From assembly GCF_000183135.1 (NCBI RefSeq), contig NC_014734.1:2604001-2668000 (forward strand): a stretch of 64,000 nucleotides of DNA, read 5' to 3'. Below are positions 53,800 through 61,740 of this stretch, piece by piece. Each line of letters starts with the position of its first letter. The first letter of the stretch is position 1. The stretch is from Paludibacter propionicigenes WB4 (lineage in GTDB: Bacteria > Bacteroidota > Bacteroidia > Bacteroidales > Paludibacteraceae). The position numbers and the translations under genes were made by a program. Under the pieces are notes generated by a model. It was not told where the DNA came from. It searched no databases and saw only the letters and a program-made list of their open reading frames with translations.

Positions 53800-53832
53800 A
53801 ACCCACGTTATTTTCAGAAAATAACGTGGGTT
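53800..53832 (+). terminator. Terminator of the secreted protein operon
   Basis: A perfect 15-bp stem, 53800-53814 with 53818-53832, around a three-base loop and followed by T. It lies 20 bases after the stop. Confidence 0.95.
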
Positions 53833-53878
53833 TTTTGTGTTTAAATGTTCTGATAAGGTTTTATTAAATCCGTATAAT

Positions 53879-53955
53879 ATGAGTATAGGATTAGTATGAG
53901 ATGAGTATAGGATGGATATATGATAAATACAGGATGGATACAGGATGGATACAGC
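53879..53955. repeat. Seven tandem 11-bp units
   Basis: Seven consecutive 11-base units, for example ATGAGTATAGG, ATTAGTATGAG, ATGAGTATAGG, ATGGATATATG, ATAAATACAGG, ATGGATACAGG, ATGGATACAGC. A weaker eighth may precede at 53868-53878. The last two are nearly identical and the early ones diverged, as in an ageing minisatellite. One unit equals about one helical turn. Confidence 0.8.
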
Positions 53956-53984
53956 AAAAGGCTCCCTGTTTTTTGATAATATTG

Positions 53985-54246
53985 AATTATGAATATCCGT
54001 TTTGTTAGCTATTTATGATTTAAGAAAAAATATATCGGTGCGCTGCACCTCTTTTATTTCTTTTCTATGTTATTCTACAAAGATTTTGGTGCTCTGCACC
54101 TTATATTTTACAAAATTCAAAGGGACAGCGTCCCGAGCTATTAGTAGAAACGTAATTATTATTGAATCCTGAGGTGCAGTGCACCGACATATATTTGGTT
54201 TTTGGTAATTTATATGCTTTAGGTAGAACAACGGATATTCATTATT
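53985..54246. repeat. Palindromic 262-bp element with inverted ends (MITE- or REP-like)
   Basis: The left end 53985-54001 and the right end 54230-54246 are inverted repeats (16 of 17 positions match). Inside are four short palindromes: GGTGC-GCT-GCACC (54037-54049), GGTGC-TCT-GCACC (54088-54100), GGGAC-AGC-GTCCC (54122-54134) and GGTGC-AGT-GCACC (54173-54185). Their starts are spaced 51, 34 and 51 bases. There is no open frame of use inside. The layout suggests a non-autonomous mobile element or a cluster of REP sequences moved by a transposase in trans. Confidence 0.6.
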
Positions 54247-54810
54247 GAGTATTTATAGGTTTATATAAACTATCTACTACATTTAACTCGTCAAATACTT
54301 CATTTATTATGCAAAAGGTTGTCTTTTATTCTTTTGGATTTAGAGTCAATCTGTTCATTTATAGCGTATTACTGTGTTTTCAGGAGAGATTTAGTCAATC
54401 CTGTCGATTTTTGTTCTAATATCTTTATAGAATTTATTAGTACGCTTTTGTAATTTCTACTATTCTTGACGTTAAAGTCGGACGAAATGGAATTTGTGAT
54501 ACATAGTTAGAGTTAAATACAGTCTTTTTATTGTGAATAATTGCAAATATATAGCTTTTATATACAATAAACATTAAAGAAGATTAATATTTTCTTTCTG
54601 TTTATCTATTCACCAATATTGCAACTCTAAATTCAGCAGTGGTATTTTTATATCAGTTGTAATACTAATTACTATAAATAAACGACTTACTGGCATTATT
54701 ACTACATATTTTTTATCTCTCCTCTCCTTTTTCCTTTATACCAAGCGGTTTCCAGAGCTTTTGACAATTGAAACATGTTGTCATCTAAAAATTGATAGTT
54801 GAATATCCTA

Positions 54811-54825
54811 TAGTATAAATTACTA
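54811..54825 (+). promoter_or_regulatory. Palindrome TAGTA-N5-TACTA
   Basis: TAGTA, TAAAT, TACTA, followed by further ACTACA repeats at 54821-54826 and 54842-54847. It lies 58 bases upstream of the -7 box for the next gene and resembles the GTAGT/ACTAC site at 49181. Confidence 0.35.
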
Positions 54826-54882
54826 CACTCCTGAAAATATCACTACAAAATACTGATTATCAGCAATATAAAATATTTTCAT

Positions 54883-54890
54883 TAAGTTTG
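54883..54890 (+). promoter_or_regulatory. -7 box of the second secreted protein gene
   Basis: TAAGTTTG matches TAnnTTTG and places the start of transcription near 54897, after the first frame start at 54888, so the ATG at 54936 is used. Confidence 0.55.
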
Positions 54891-54935
54891 TCATGTACAA
54901 AACGACAAAGGAATTTTAATTTAAAAGACAAACTT

Positions 54936-55805
54936 ATGAAAGCAACTACTATTAAACTATTACTAGCGAAGCTGGCATTAATACTAGTAGTGTCTAATGC
55001 TTCTGCTCAAGATTTGATCGGTACACGTATTGATGTAAATAAAGGTTCAAACTATACCGATAAATTGTGGCTTTATACTATTGGAAGCTGTACAAGTAGC
55101 TTCGATAATGGTTGGGATGGTTTTAAAGAAATAGGAAGTCCTAGAGTTCCACAGTTATTTGCTGTAGAGAAAGACGGTAATTACCAAATTGATGCAACAA
55201 ATAATGTAAATAATATAGTGTTGGGATTTATAGCTGGACAAGATTCTGTTTATACACTTACATTTACTCACCAAAATATGCAATTGGGTTATTCTAAATT
55301 GTATTTAATTGACTCGGTAGCTAAGAAGACAATTGACGTATATGCTGACGGCTCCACATACACTTTCAAAGCAACTAATAAGAAGACCGAAAAACGCTTC
55401 AAAATTGTAAGTGAATTACCATTAACAGCAACAGTATTGAAACCAGATTCTATAGATTCATCTAATATAAATGAGGGTGCTATAGCCTCTACAGCTATTG
55501 TTTCTTCCGGTTTTGCAGTTGACAATTCTAAAAACGTTGTTTCACAGCCTAATACAGGTGATGCTTCTATCGTAAAGACAAAGAAGATAAAAGTATATAC
55601 AGCTCAAAAAATGATTGTGATAAACAATGCAGACAAACAAGTGGGACAGATAAGCGTGTACAATGCAAGTACAGGAAAGCTGGTTAAGCAATCTACATTT
55701 GGAAGCTTTGCAACTACAGTGATTCCAACTGACGAATTATCCGGTAGTTACGTAGTATATGCAAAAACAAATAACGAAGAACTTTCTAAGACAGTAATTT
55801 TATAA
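54936..55805 (+). CDS. Secreted protein sharing a domain with the large surface protein
   Basis: A 289-residue protein starting MKATTIKLLLAKLALILVVSNASAQ (signal peptide). Residues about 35-150 (DKLWLYTIGSCTSSFDNGWDGFKEIG, VPQLFAVEKDGNYQIDATNNVNNIVLGF, TLTFTHQNMQLGYSKLYLID, KRFKIVSELP) repeat the domain at 1078-1193 of the 49270 protein. The end (KIKVYTAQKMIVINNADKQVGQISVYN, then STGKLVKQSTFG, SYVVYAKTNNEELSKTVIL) is again a type IX sorting-type domain. So it is a reduced paralog of the C-terminal part. Its role is unknown; it is probably secreted or surface-bound. The promoter box fixes the start. Confidence 0.85.
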   Translation: MKATTIKLLLAKLALILVVSNASAQDLIGTRIDVNKGSNYTDKLWLYTIGSCTSSFDNGWDGFKEIGSPRVPQLFAVEKDGNYQIDATNNVNNIVLGFIAGQDSVYTLTFTHQNMQLGYSKLYLIDSVAKKTIDVYADGSTYTFKATNKKTEKRFKIVSELPLTATVLKPDSIDSSNINEGAIASTAIVSSGFAVDNSKNVVSQPNTGDASIVKTKKIKVYTAQKMIVINNADKQVGQISVYNASTGKLVKQSTFGSFATTVIPTDELSGSYVVYAKTNNEELSKTVIL

Positions 55806-55849
55806 TAGAGTTTAAATTTGATTAGGGTTATTGATTTGATTGCAGGGTG

Positions 55850-55879
55850 ATGTGCAGTAGAAGTTATTTTACTGCACAT
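55850..55879 (+). terminator. Terminator after the second secreted protein gene
   Basis: ATGTGCAGTA at 55850-55859 pairs with 55870-55879 around a ten-base loop and is followed by TTCTTTTT. It lies 45 bases after the stop, between convergent genes. Confidence 0.75.
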
Positions 55880-55892
55880 TTCTTTTTGTCCC

Positions 55893-56591
55893 TTAAAAGA
55901 GTTTGTAGCCAAAAACAAACGAAAATCCTTGTAGAATATCGTTTGACTTAGAATCGGGATAAGGAGGTTTAAAGCCATCCAGATAATCGGAGAATGAGTA
56001 GCGTAAATTATACTCTATCCCAAAGCTGAAATTATTATTGAAGTCATATTGGTATCCAATGCCGTAAGGAATAACTGCTGAAATATCGGTTTCGTTGTTT
56101 TTTTGAGTTTTGTAATTATAGTCAATTCGTTGATTGTAATTAAGATTGGCGCTGGTATTAATCAAGCCTATACCGAGGAAAATATAAATAGAATTAGGTG
56201 ACTCTGACCGATTAAAAACCTGACCAAGATTGACAGTGTATTCGCCATGTATGGACGCTTGCCAGATTTTAGATGAGAAGTCGTAATTCCGTATCTCGGA
56301 TACGCCATCAGAACCGGTCACGGTGGTATAATTAATTTGCGCTCTGTAGCCAAGGTTATTGGAGTATTTTGCTTTGTATCCTAAAGAAAATTCTTTATTG
56401 CCCGAAATACCTTGAGAGAATGGAGATTTTTTTGTGTCGGCAAAACAGTATTCAGTTCCTAGCGAGAGAAGTATGGCTCCGCTGTTTGCATTGCTTTTTT
56501 CAATCTGCCCATACCTACGTTGAGAAAACAGGAAAAAGGGCATTAGAATAATAAGTGAAAAGGATAGAAATAGTTTTCTCATTCTTAGCAA
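55893..56591 (-). CDS. Outer membrane beta-barrel protein
   Basis: A 232-residue protein with a signal peptide (LFLSFSLIILMPFFLFSQ) and about eight to ten alternating strands (for example AILLSLGTEYCF, FSLGYKAKYSNNLGYRAQINY, IWQASIHGEYTVNL, IYIFLGIGLIN, FSFGIEYNLRYSF), ending in FSFVFGYKLF, a typical barrel terminus with aromatic last residue. The ending SFSDYLDGFKPPYPDSKSNDIL recalls DUF6089-type barrels. It stands alone, convergent with the secreted protein gene. Function unknown beyond an outer membrane barrel. Confidence 0.85.
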   Translation of the reverse strand: MLRMRKLFLSFSLIILMPFFLFSQRRYGQIEKSNANSGAILLSLGTEYCFADTKKSPFSQGISGNKEFSLGYKAKYSNNLGYRAQINYTTVTGSDGVSEIRNYDFSSKIWQASIHGEYTVNLGQVFNRSESPNSIYIFLGIGLINTSANLNYNQRIDYNYKTQKNNETDISAVIPYGIGYQYDFNNNFSFGIEYNLRYSFSDYLDGFKPPYPDSKSNDILQGFSFVFGYKLF

Positions 56592-57045
56592 TACTTAAAA
56601 ACGACTTTAGTGGATTTTCGCGAGAACAAATGAGAAATTTTTAAGCATAAAGTTAAGATACAAATCTTGAGAAAAGGTATAAAATTTTACGATTCACAAT
56701 ACGGGTAAAACGACGTAAATACCAGCCTGTCAACATGTAATTGTCAGGAAAATACAATTTTACAGGTACATAGATACTATGTCCCCAAAATATCGCCGAA
56801 CGGCAGTCAATCAGACCTGAATCCGGGATTTTTAATAGAAGTAAAAACAAACACGGTAAGTTTCTTTAGAACTGTGTCTGATAAAAGAGATGGTTAAAAT
56901 GAGAATGGGTTAATACACTTGTAAATAGAAGAACAAGCGTAGAACCTCGATGTATAAACAAATTCGGGACAAAAATAGGGAAAAAAAAGACATCCCAAAT
57001 ACTTTTTGCCCGAACTGCATGGTTATTTAATAAATATAAGTTTTT
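56592..57045. other. Intergenic region between barrel and nucleoside kinase
   Basis: 454 bases with no supported gene. One 65-residue minus-strand frame (56653-56850) has no start context or motif I recognise and could be a remnant. No hairpin terminator after the kinase was found by eye. Confidence 0.5.
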
Positions 57046-58716
57046 TCAGTACCTGAAACTACTTCCTCCTACAAACTCACGGAGCAATGAAGTTGGTGGA
57101 ATCTCACGGTCTAAGATCGGAACAAAATAGTTTAGAAATTTAATTAGACGATGCGTTTCGGTATATTCGTCGCAGTATTTTGGAACTTCTGCTAAAATAG
57201 GCTCTGCGTATCTTTTTAAAACAGCAAGCTCAAATAACAGTGCAGAGTTGAAAAGCACATCGGCATTTTCCTGATACGGGAATATCCACTTTTCCTCGCC
57301 TCTGCGCACACTTGGCCAACGGCTGATAGTTTCCCTCGCTGAGTAATTTCTAAAGCGAGAATCGCGAATAATACGGCGAAGAAGCCTGGTGTCGGTAGTG
57401 GGTATCCAGTTGTGGTTATCGATAGGGATAGTTGTAAGGGCTGAAACATAAATTTTGAATGTAGTTTCGCTCGGAATATCCGGAGTAAGTGCCGGATTCA
57501 GGGCATGTATGCCTTCCAGCACAAGAATGCTGTCATCGTTCAGTTTCAGCTTCTCTCCCTTGTAGTATCGTTTACCATCCTCGAAGTTGAAGAATGGAAC
57601 TTCAATCTCTTCGCCAGCCAAAAGCAATTTAAGATGTTCGTTGAAAGTAGCTAAATCCAGCGCATGCAGATGCTCAAAATCATATTCGCCGTTTTCGTCC
57701 AGTGGTGTTTCGTCCCGGTTCACGAAATAGTTATCGAGTGATACTGCTACCGGTTTTAAACCACTTACCATAAGTTGGACTGAAAGACGTTTGCTGAACG
57801 TCGTTTTTCCAGAGGAAGATGGACCCGAAATAAGCACAAACTTGACTTTTTCAGCACGTTGAGATATCATATCGGCAATGGACGCAACTTTTTTCTCATG
57901 CAATGCCTCCGAAACTTTGATCATGTTGAACGATTGGTTGTTGCGGCAGGCAATATTAAAGTCTCCAACATTGTTTATTTTCATGATTTTGTTCCAGCCA
58001 ACGTATTCTTTGTAAATGTCGTACATTTTGGGCATTAAAACCATTTCTTCGAGTTCCACGGGATTTTCACGGCAAGGGATACACAGCAACAAACCATCGT
58101 AATACCGGATTAAATCGTAAATTCCAAGATAATCGGTAGATGGCAGCAACACTCCGTTGTAATAATCGATATAATCATCTATTCTGAAAAACCTGAAATA
58201 GGGGTTTCCAAGCGTTTCGAAAAGCGCTGTTTTGTCCGATTGTAGATTCTTGTTTACGAACAATTCCTTTACCTCCTTGGTTTGCTTTTCCTCGCATATA
58301 ATGCGCTTCCCCTGAGCGATAGTCTCGTTTACACGTTCTTTTATCTTCGCAATAATTTGGGGAGTTATCGGTTCGTTCAGATTTTCGAGTTTGCAGTAGT
58401 AGCCTTTGGAGATGGGATGTTCTATCTGTAGAGTAACATGCGGATACAGTTCGGAAATAGCTTTGGACAATACCATGCATAAAGTGCGGACATACACCCG
58501 CATCCCCGATGGAGTACTTAAGTCGATAAACTCAATGTCTTTGGGTTTATATACCAGAAAATTCAGGTCTTCCACTTTGTAGTTTACACGAGCAGCCATT
58601 ACCGGGTATTTTAACTCTATTTTCAAATCCTGATATATCTCTATAAGCGATGTTCCTAATGGATAGTTATGGTATGATTGTGTGTTTTTGCAGTAAATGG
58701 TAACCGATTTGTCCAT
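57046..58716 (-). CDS. Nucleoside kinase (TGS and uridine kinase domains)
   Basis: A 556-residue protein. The N-terminus (about 1-65) is a TGS-like domain (VTIYCKNTQSYHNYPLGTSLIEIYQ), followed by a region resembling the tRNA-synthetase second additional domain (about 70-250) and then a phosphoribulokinase/uridine kinase domain (about 285-500) with the P-loop VLISGPSSSGKTTFSKRL, the acidic site VSLDNYFVNRDETPLDENG and VLEGIHALNP. It phosphorylates a nucleoside such as uridine or cytidine with ATP or GTP. Such fused proteins are common in Bacteroidales, where they are annotated simply as nucleoside kinase. The substrate is not fixed by the sequence. Confidence 0.93.
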   Translation of the reverse strand: MDKSVTIYCKNTQSYHNYPLGTSLIEIYQDLKIELKYPVMAARVNYKVEDLNFLVYKPKDIEFIDLSTPSGMRVYVRTLCMVLSKAISELYPHVTLQIEHPISKGYYCKLENLNEPITPQIIAKIKERVNETIAQGKRIICEEKQTKEVKELFVNKNLQSDKTALFETLGNPYFRFFRIDDYIDYYNGVLLPSTDYLGIYDLIRYYDGLLLCIPCRENPVELEEMVLMPKMYDIYKEYVGWNKIMKINNVGDFNIACRNNQSFNMIKVSEALHEKKVASIADMISQRAEKVKFVLISGPSSSGKTTFSKRLSVQLMVSGLKPVAVSLDNYFVNRDETPLDENGEYDFEHLHALDLATFNEHLKLLLAGEEIEVPFFNFEDGKRYYKGEKLKLNDDSILVLEGIHALNPALTPDIPSETTFKIYVSALTTIPIDNHNWIPTTDTRLLRRIIRDSRFRNYSARETISRWPSVRRGEEKWIFPYQENADVLFNSALLFELAVLKRYAEPILAEVPKYCDEYTETHRLIKFLNYFVPILDREIPPTSLLREFVGGSSFRY

Positions 58717-58795
58717 AGATTAATCTGAGTTTAATTAACGATATTTTTGCATAAAAGCGGTGTAAAATTACATTATTTTTTTTATATGTATTTGT

Positions 58796-58826
58796 TTGAG
58801 TGTCTCTAATTTTTGAATTACTTTTG
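58796..58826 (+). promoter_or_regulatory. Full-consensus promoter of the aminotransferase gene
   Basis: TTG at 58796-58798, exactly 20 bases, TACTTTTG at 58819-58826 on the plus strand. Expected start of transcription near 58833, 76 bases before the ATG at 58909. Confidence 0.82.
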
Positions 58827-58908
58827 TAGTCAATTTTCAGGAACTTTTGATTGTAGTCTAAATGTCTTGTAAACTGAAATATAGATATTATCACTAAATC
58901 TTAGATGT

Positions 58909-60039
58909 ATGAACTTGTTTAATGTATATCCGCTTTTTGATATCGAAATAGCGAAGGGAATTGGTTGTAGAACGTATGACAATCATGGAATCGAATACCT
59001 CGATTTGTATGGTGGACATGCTGTGATATCAGTGGGTCACTCTCACCCATATTACGTTCAGAAGCTAACTCATCAGATAGAAAATCTGGTTTTTTATTCC
59101 AATTCGGTAATAAACAAGTTGCAGGTGGAACTGGCCGAGAAATTGGGTAAAATGTCGGGTTACGAAGATTACTCTCTTTTTCTTATAAATTCAGGAGCCG
59201 AGGCCAATGAAAATGCACTCAAGCTGGCTTCGTTTCATACCGGTCGCCGTAAAGTGATTGCTTTTGATAAAAGCTTTCATGGAAGAACTTCGGCAGCCGT
59301 GCGAGTAACGGATAACCCCAAAATAGTTGCACCGATAAACGAAGGATTTGAAGTAGATTTTTTGCCTTTAAACGATATTGAAGCTGTACGTAAATCACTC
59401 AGTAAGGGAGATGTTTGTGCTGTTATCATTGAGGGTGTTCAGGGTGTAGGCGGAATTCGTACACCGGAAAACAAGTTCCTTCAGGAGTTGAGCGAAGCGT
59501 GTAAGGCTGCGGGAACTGTTCTGATATTGGATGAAGTACAATCAGGCTATGGACGTAGCGGAAAATTCTTTGCGCACCAGCATGCAGGAATTCGTCCCGA
59601 TTTGATAACCGTGGCCAAAGGTATGGGAAATGGTTTTCCTATCGGAGGAGTGCTTATCAGTCCAATGTTTGAAGCATCGCATGGTATGTTGGGGACTACT
59701 TTTGGCGGAAGTCATTTGGCATGTACTGCTGCTATCGCTGTGCTCGATATTATCAAAGTAGAACACTTGGTTGAAAATGCTGAAAAGATAGGAAATTATC
59801 TGATAGAAGAACTATCCAAAATTCATCAGATAAAAGAAATCAGAGGTTTAGGACTGATGATCGGCATTGAGTTTGAACAGCCGGTGAAAGAAATACGTAA
59901 CCGCTTATTGTTCGAGAAAAAAATATTTACAGGCGCCAGTGGTACTAATACCATCCGGTTATTGCCTCCATTGTGTTTATCCAAATCGGATGCAGACATC
60001 TTTTTGACGAGCTTCAAAGAAATTCTCCAATCGGTTTAG
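58909..60039 (+). CDS. argD: Class III aminotransferase, acetylornithine transaminase-like
   Basis: A 376-residue PLP enzyme. Conserved parts: YLDLYGGHAVISVGHSHPYYV, LFLINSGAEANENALKLA, FDKSFHGRT, VLILDEVQSGYGRSGKFFA (PLP-binding Asp and Glu), and the Schiff-base lysine in LITVAKGMGNGFPIGG, then GTTFGGSHLACTAA. Length and these motifs match acetylornithine or succinylornithine aminotransferases in arginine synthesis, but ornithine aminotransferases are close and no other arg gene is in the window, so the symbol is a best guess. Upstream lies a full-consensus promoter at 58796-58826. Confidence 0.85.
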   Translation: MNLFNVYPLFDIEIAKGIGCRTYDNHGIEYLDLYGGHAVISVGHSHPYYVQKLTHQIENLVFYSNSVINKLQVELAEKLGKMSGYEDYSLFLINSGAEANENALKLASFHTGRRKVIAFDKSFHGRTSAAVRVTDNPKIVAPINEGFEVDFLPLNDIEAVRKSLSKGDVCAVIIEGVQGVGGIRTPENKFLQELSEACKAAGTVLILDEVQSGYGRSGKFFAHQHAGIRPDLITVAKGMGNGFPIGGVLISPMFEASHGMLGTTFGGSHLACTAAIAVLDIIKVEHLVENAEKIGNYLIEELSKIHQIKEIRGLGLMIGIEFEQPVKEIRNRLLFEKKIFTGASGTNTIRLLPPLCLSKSDADIFLTSFKEILQSV

Positions 60040-60048
60040 TCCGGTTGG
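60027..60048 (+). terminator. Short hairpin at the end of the aminotransferase gene
   Basis: CCAATCGG at 60027-60034 pairs with CCGGTTGG at 60041-60048 (one G-T pair), overlapping the stop codon, followed by a weak T run. Between convergent genes. Confidence 0.4.
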
Positions 60049-60059
60049 AGTGCTTTTCC

Positions 60060-61061
60060 TCATTTTTTCAATAGAAATTTGCATACATCACCGATGCATT
60101 GCTTTATGGGTGTAAATGTAAATCCTGTGGATTGAATTATCTTTCGGTTTGAATAGTATTCTCTGTTGGTGGCTGAGCGTGCCGTTCCACGATCAATTAC
60201 CGGAGTGAAATTAAAAATCCGTCCTGCCAGTTCGGCGATAATTCCTGCTAACCAAAGTATTTTTCCCCCGATAGGAATAAATGGTCGACGTTTATTGAAA
60301 CCATCTGCCATCCAGCCCAGAATGTCTTTATTGGAACAATTTTCGCCAACCAGAATGTACCTTTCGCCGGATATATCGGAGTTGGTAAGCAAGATCATTG
60401 CTTTAGCCACATCGCTGACATCCACGTATCCGCTTCCACCGTTGGTGTAGAATGGTAATCCCTTGCGCACTTGCGAAAATAGTTGCGCGCTTCCGTTTTC
60501 GTTACCCGAAACTCCCAAAATTACTCCCGGGTTGACTATCACTGCTTTTAATCCCTGACTGATTCCTTTCCAAACCTCCTGCTCCGACTCATATTTACTT
60601 TTTGAATAAAATGATCTTGCAGGGGAGTCTGTCCAGGTTGAATTTTCATCGATTTCGGTCTTGTTTTTATCCTTTCCGCAGGCAGCAATTGAGCTGACAA
60701 AGCAAAATTTATCGACTTTAGCTTCGAGAGCAGCCGTGACAATATTTTTTGTGCCCAGAATGTTGGTATTCAATATTGTATCTGAATTTCCGCCCAGTGA
60801 GACCATGGCTGCACAATGATAAATTGTAGTCACTTCGCAAAGTGCTGCCCTGATGGAGTTGATATCCAGCATATCTGCTATCCTCCAATCGATACGTTCT
60901 AAAAATTTATCCGGCTCCGGGCTGTAAAAGCTGAATATGGTGCGCAGTGCTTGTACATTGCTTGATGGTCGGCGTATGGCTACAACTCTTTCGTTCTGCT
61001 GTAACAGATACCACAATAAATTTCCTCCCACCAAACCGGTGGCTCCGGTTACCAATATCAT
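60060..61061 (-). CDS. NAD-dependent epimerase/dehydratase
   Basis: A 333-residue short-chain dehydrogenase of the extended type. Rossmann motif ILVTGATGLVGGNL at residues 2-15, the active-site YxxxK in RSFYSKSKYESEQ, and conserved VIVNPGVILG and GERYILVGENCSNKDIL. It is probably a nucleotide-sugar epimerase or dehydratase, or a related reductase; the substrate cannot be told. It ends 20 bases from the aminotransferase gene on the opposite strand and is divergent from the LOG gene. Confidence 0.88.
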   Translation of the reverse strand: MILVTGATGLVGGNLLWYLLQQNERVVAIRRPSSNVQALRTIFSFYSPEPDKFLERIDWRIADMLDINSIRAALCEVTTIYHCAAMVSLGGNSDTILNTNILGTKNIVTAALEAKVDKFCFVSSIAACGKDKNKTEIDENSTWTDSPARSFYSKSKYESEQEVWKGISQGLKAVIVNPGVILGVSGNENGSAQLFSQVRKGLPFYTNGGSGYVDVSDVAKAMILLTNSDISGERYILVGENCSNKDILGWMADGFNKRRPFIPIGGKILWLAGIIAELAGRIFNFTPVIDRGTARSATNREYYSNRKIIQSTGFTFTPIKQCIGDVCKFLLKK

Positions 61062-61108
61062 TTTTCTGTAATTTTTATTTGAACTTCAAAAATACGGAAA
61101 GAAAACAG

Positions 61109-61116
61109 TATTTTTG
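61109..61116 (+). promoter_or_regulatory. -7 box of the LOG-family gene
   Basis: TATTTTTG matches TAnnTTTG. With transcription starting near 61123, the frame start at 61114 is excluded and the ATG at 61153 is used. Confidence 0.6.
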
Positions 61117-61152
61117 CATTTAATTTCACGAAAAAAATTGTTTCCCCAAGTC

Positions 61153-61731
61153 ATGCAAACTATTTGTGTCTATTGTGCTTCGAGCACACAGGTAAAGCCG
61201 TCTTATTTTGAAGCAACAGCCTCGTTAGCCTCGATATTGGCTAAAGCAGGTTTATCGGTGGTGTACGGTGGAGGTTCTAACGGACTTATGGGGCAGTTGG
61301 CCGACAGCATGTTGGCATCAAGAGGTAAAATAACCGGCATTATTCCGCGTTTTATGTGCGAAGTGGAGTGGAACCACACAAATCTGACAGAGCTTATTCT
61401 GGTAGAGACTATGCACGAACGGAAAGAAAAGATGGCTCTTATGGCCGATGCTGTTGTGGCGCTACCCGGCGGATGCGGCACGTTGGAAGAACTGTTGGAA
61501 GTTATTACCTGGAAACGCTTGGGGATATTCACTAAACCGATAGTGATTGTAAACCTGGAAGGGTATTTCGATGCATTGATAACGATGCTTGACAGAGCAG
61601 TAGATGAACACTTCATGAGAGATGAGCATCGTAGGATGTGGGAAGTGGTAGAAACACCCGAAGAAGTTCTGCCTGCTATTCAAAATTCAGTAAACTGGGA
61701 TTCGAACGCCCGAAGTTTTGCCGCATTATAA
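61153..61731 (+). CDS. LOG-family protein (TIGR00730), lysine decarboxylase-like fold
   Basis: A 192-residue Rossmann-like protein starting MQTICVYCASSTQ. It has the family motif PGGCGTLEELLEVITW and GGGSNGLMG, which define the LOG (Lonely Guy) family. In plants and some bacteria these enzymes release free cytokinins from nucleotides by phosphoribohydrolase activity; in bacteria they are often called TIGR00730 proteins. Start chosen from the promoter box; a longer frame begins at 61114. The DUF4271 gene follows after nine bases. Confidence 0.92.
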   Translation: MQTICVYCASSTQVKPSYFEATASLASILAKAGLSVVYGGGSNGLMGQLADSMLASRGKITGIIPRFMCEVEWNHTNLTELILVETMHERKEKMALMADAVVALPGGCGTLEELLEVITWKRLGIFTKPIVIVNLEGYFDALITMLDRAVDEHFMRDEHRRMWEVVETPEEVLPAIQNSVNWDSNARSFAAL

Positions 61732-61740
61732 GGAATATTT

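Larger units (their letters stand above)
53780..54935. other. Intergenic region with repeats and palindromic element
   Basis: 1156 bases without a gene: a terminator, an 11-bp tandem array (53879-53955), a palindromic element (53985-54246), about 600 AT-rich bases with nothing recognised, a TAGTA/TACTA palindrome at 54811-54825 and a -7 box at 54883-54890. Confidence 0.65.

Noticed and set aside
53837-54887. A gene hidden in the 1-kb gap
   Set aside because: No frame over 60 codons and no motif; the stretch is AT-rich and filled with repeats.
56653-56850. A 65-residue minus-strand frame between barrel and nucleoside kinase genes
   Set aside because: No recognisable motif, promoter or ribosome site; could be a gene remnant but unsupported.
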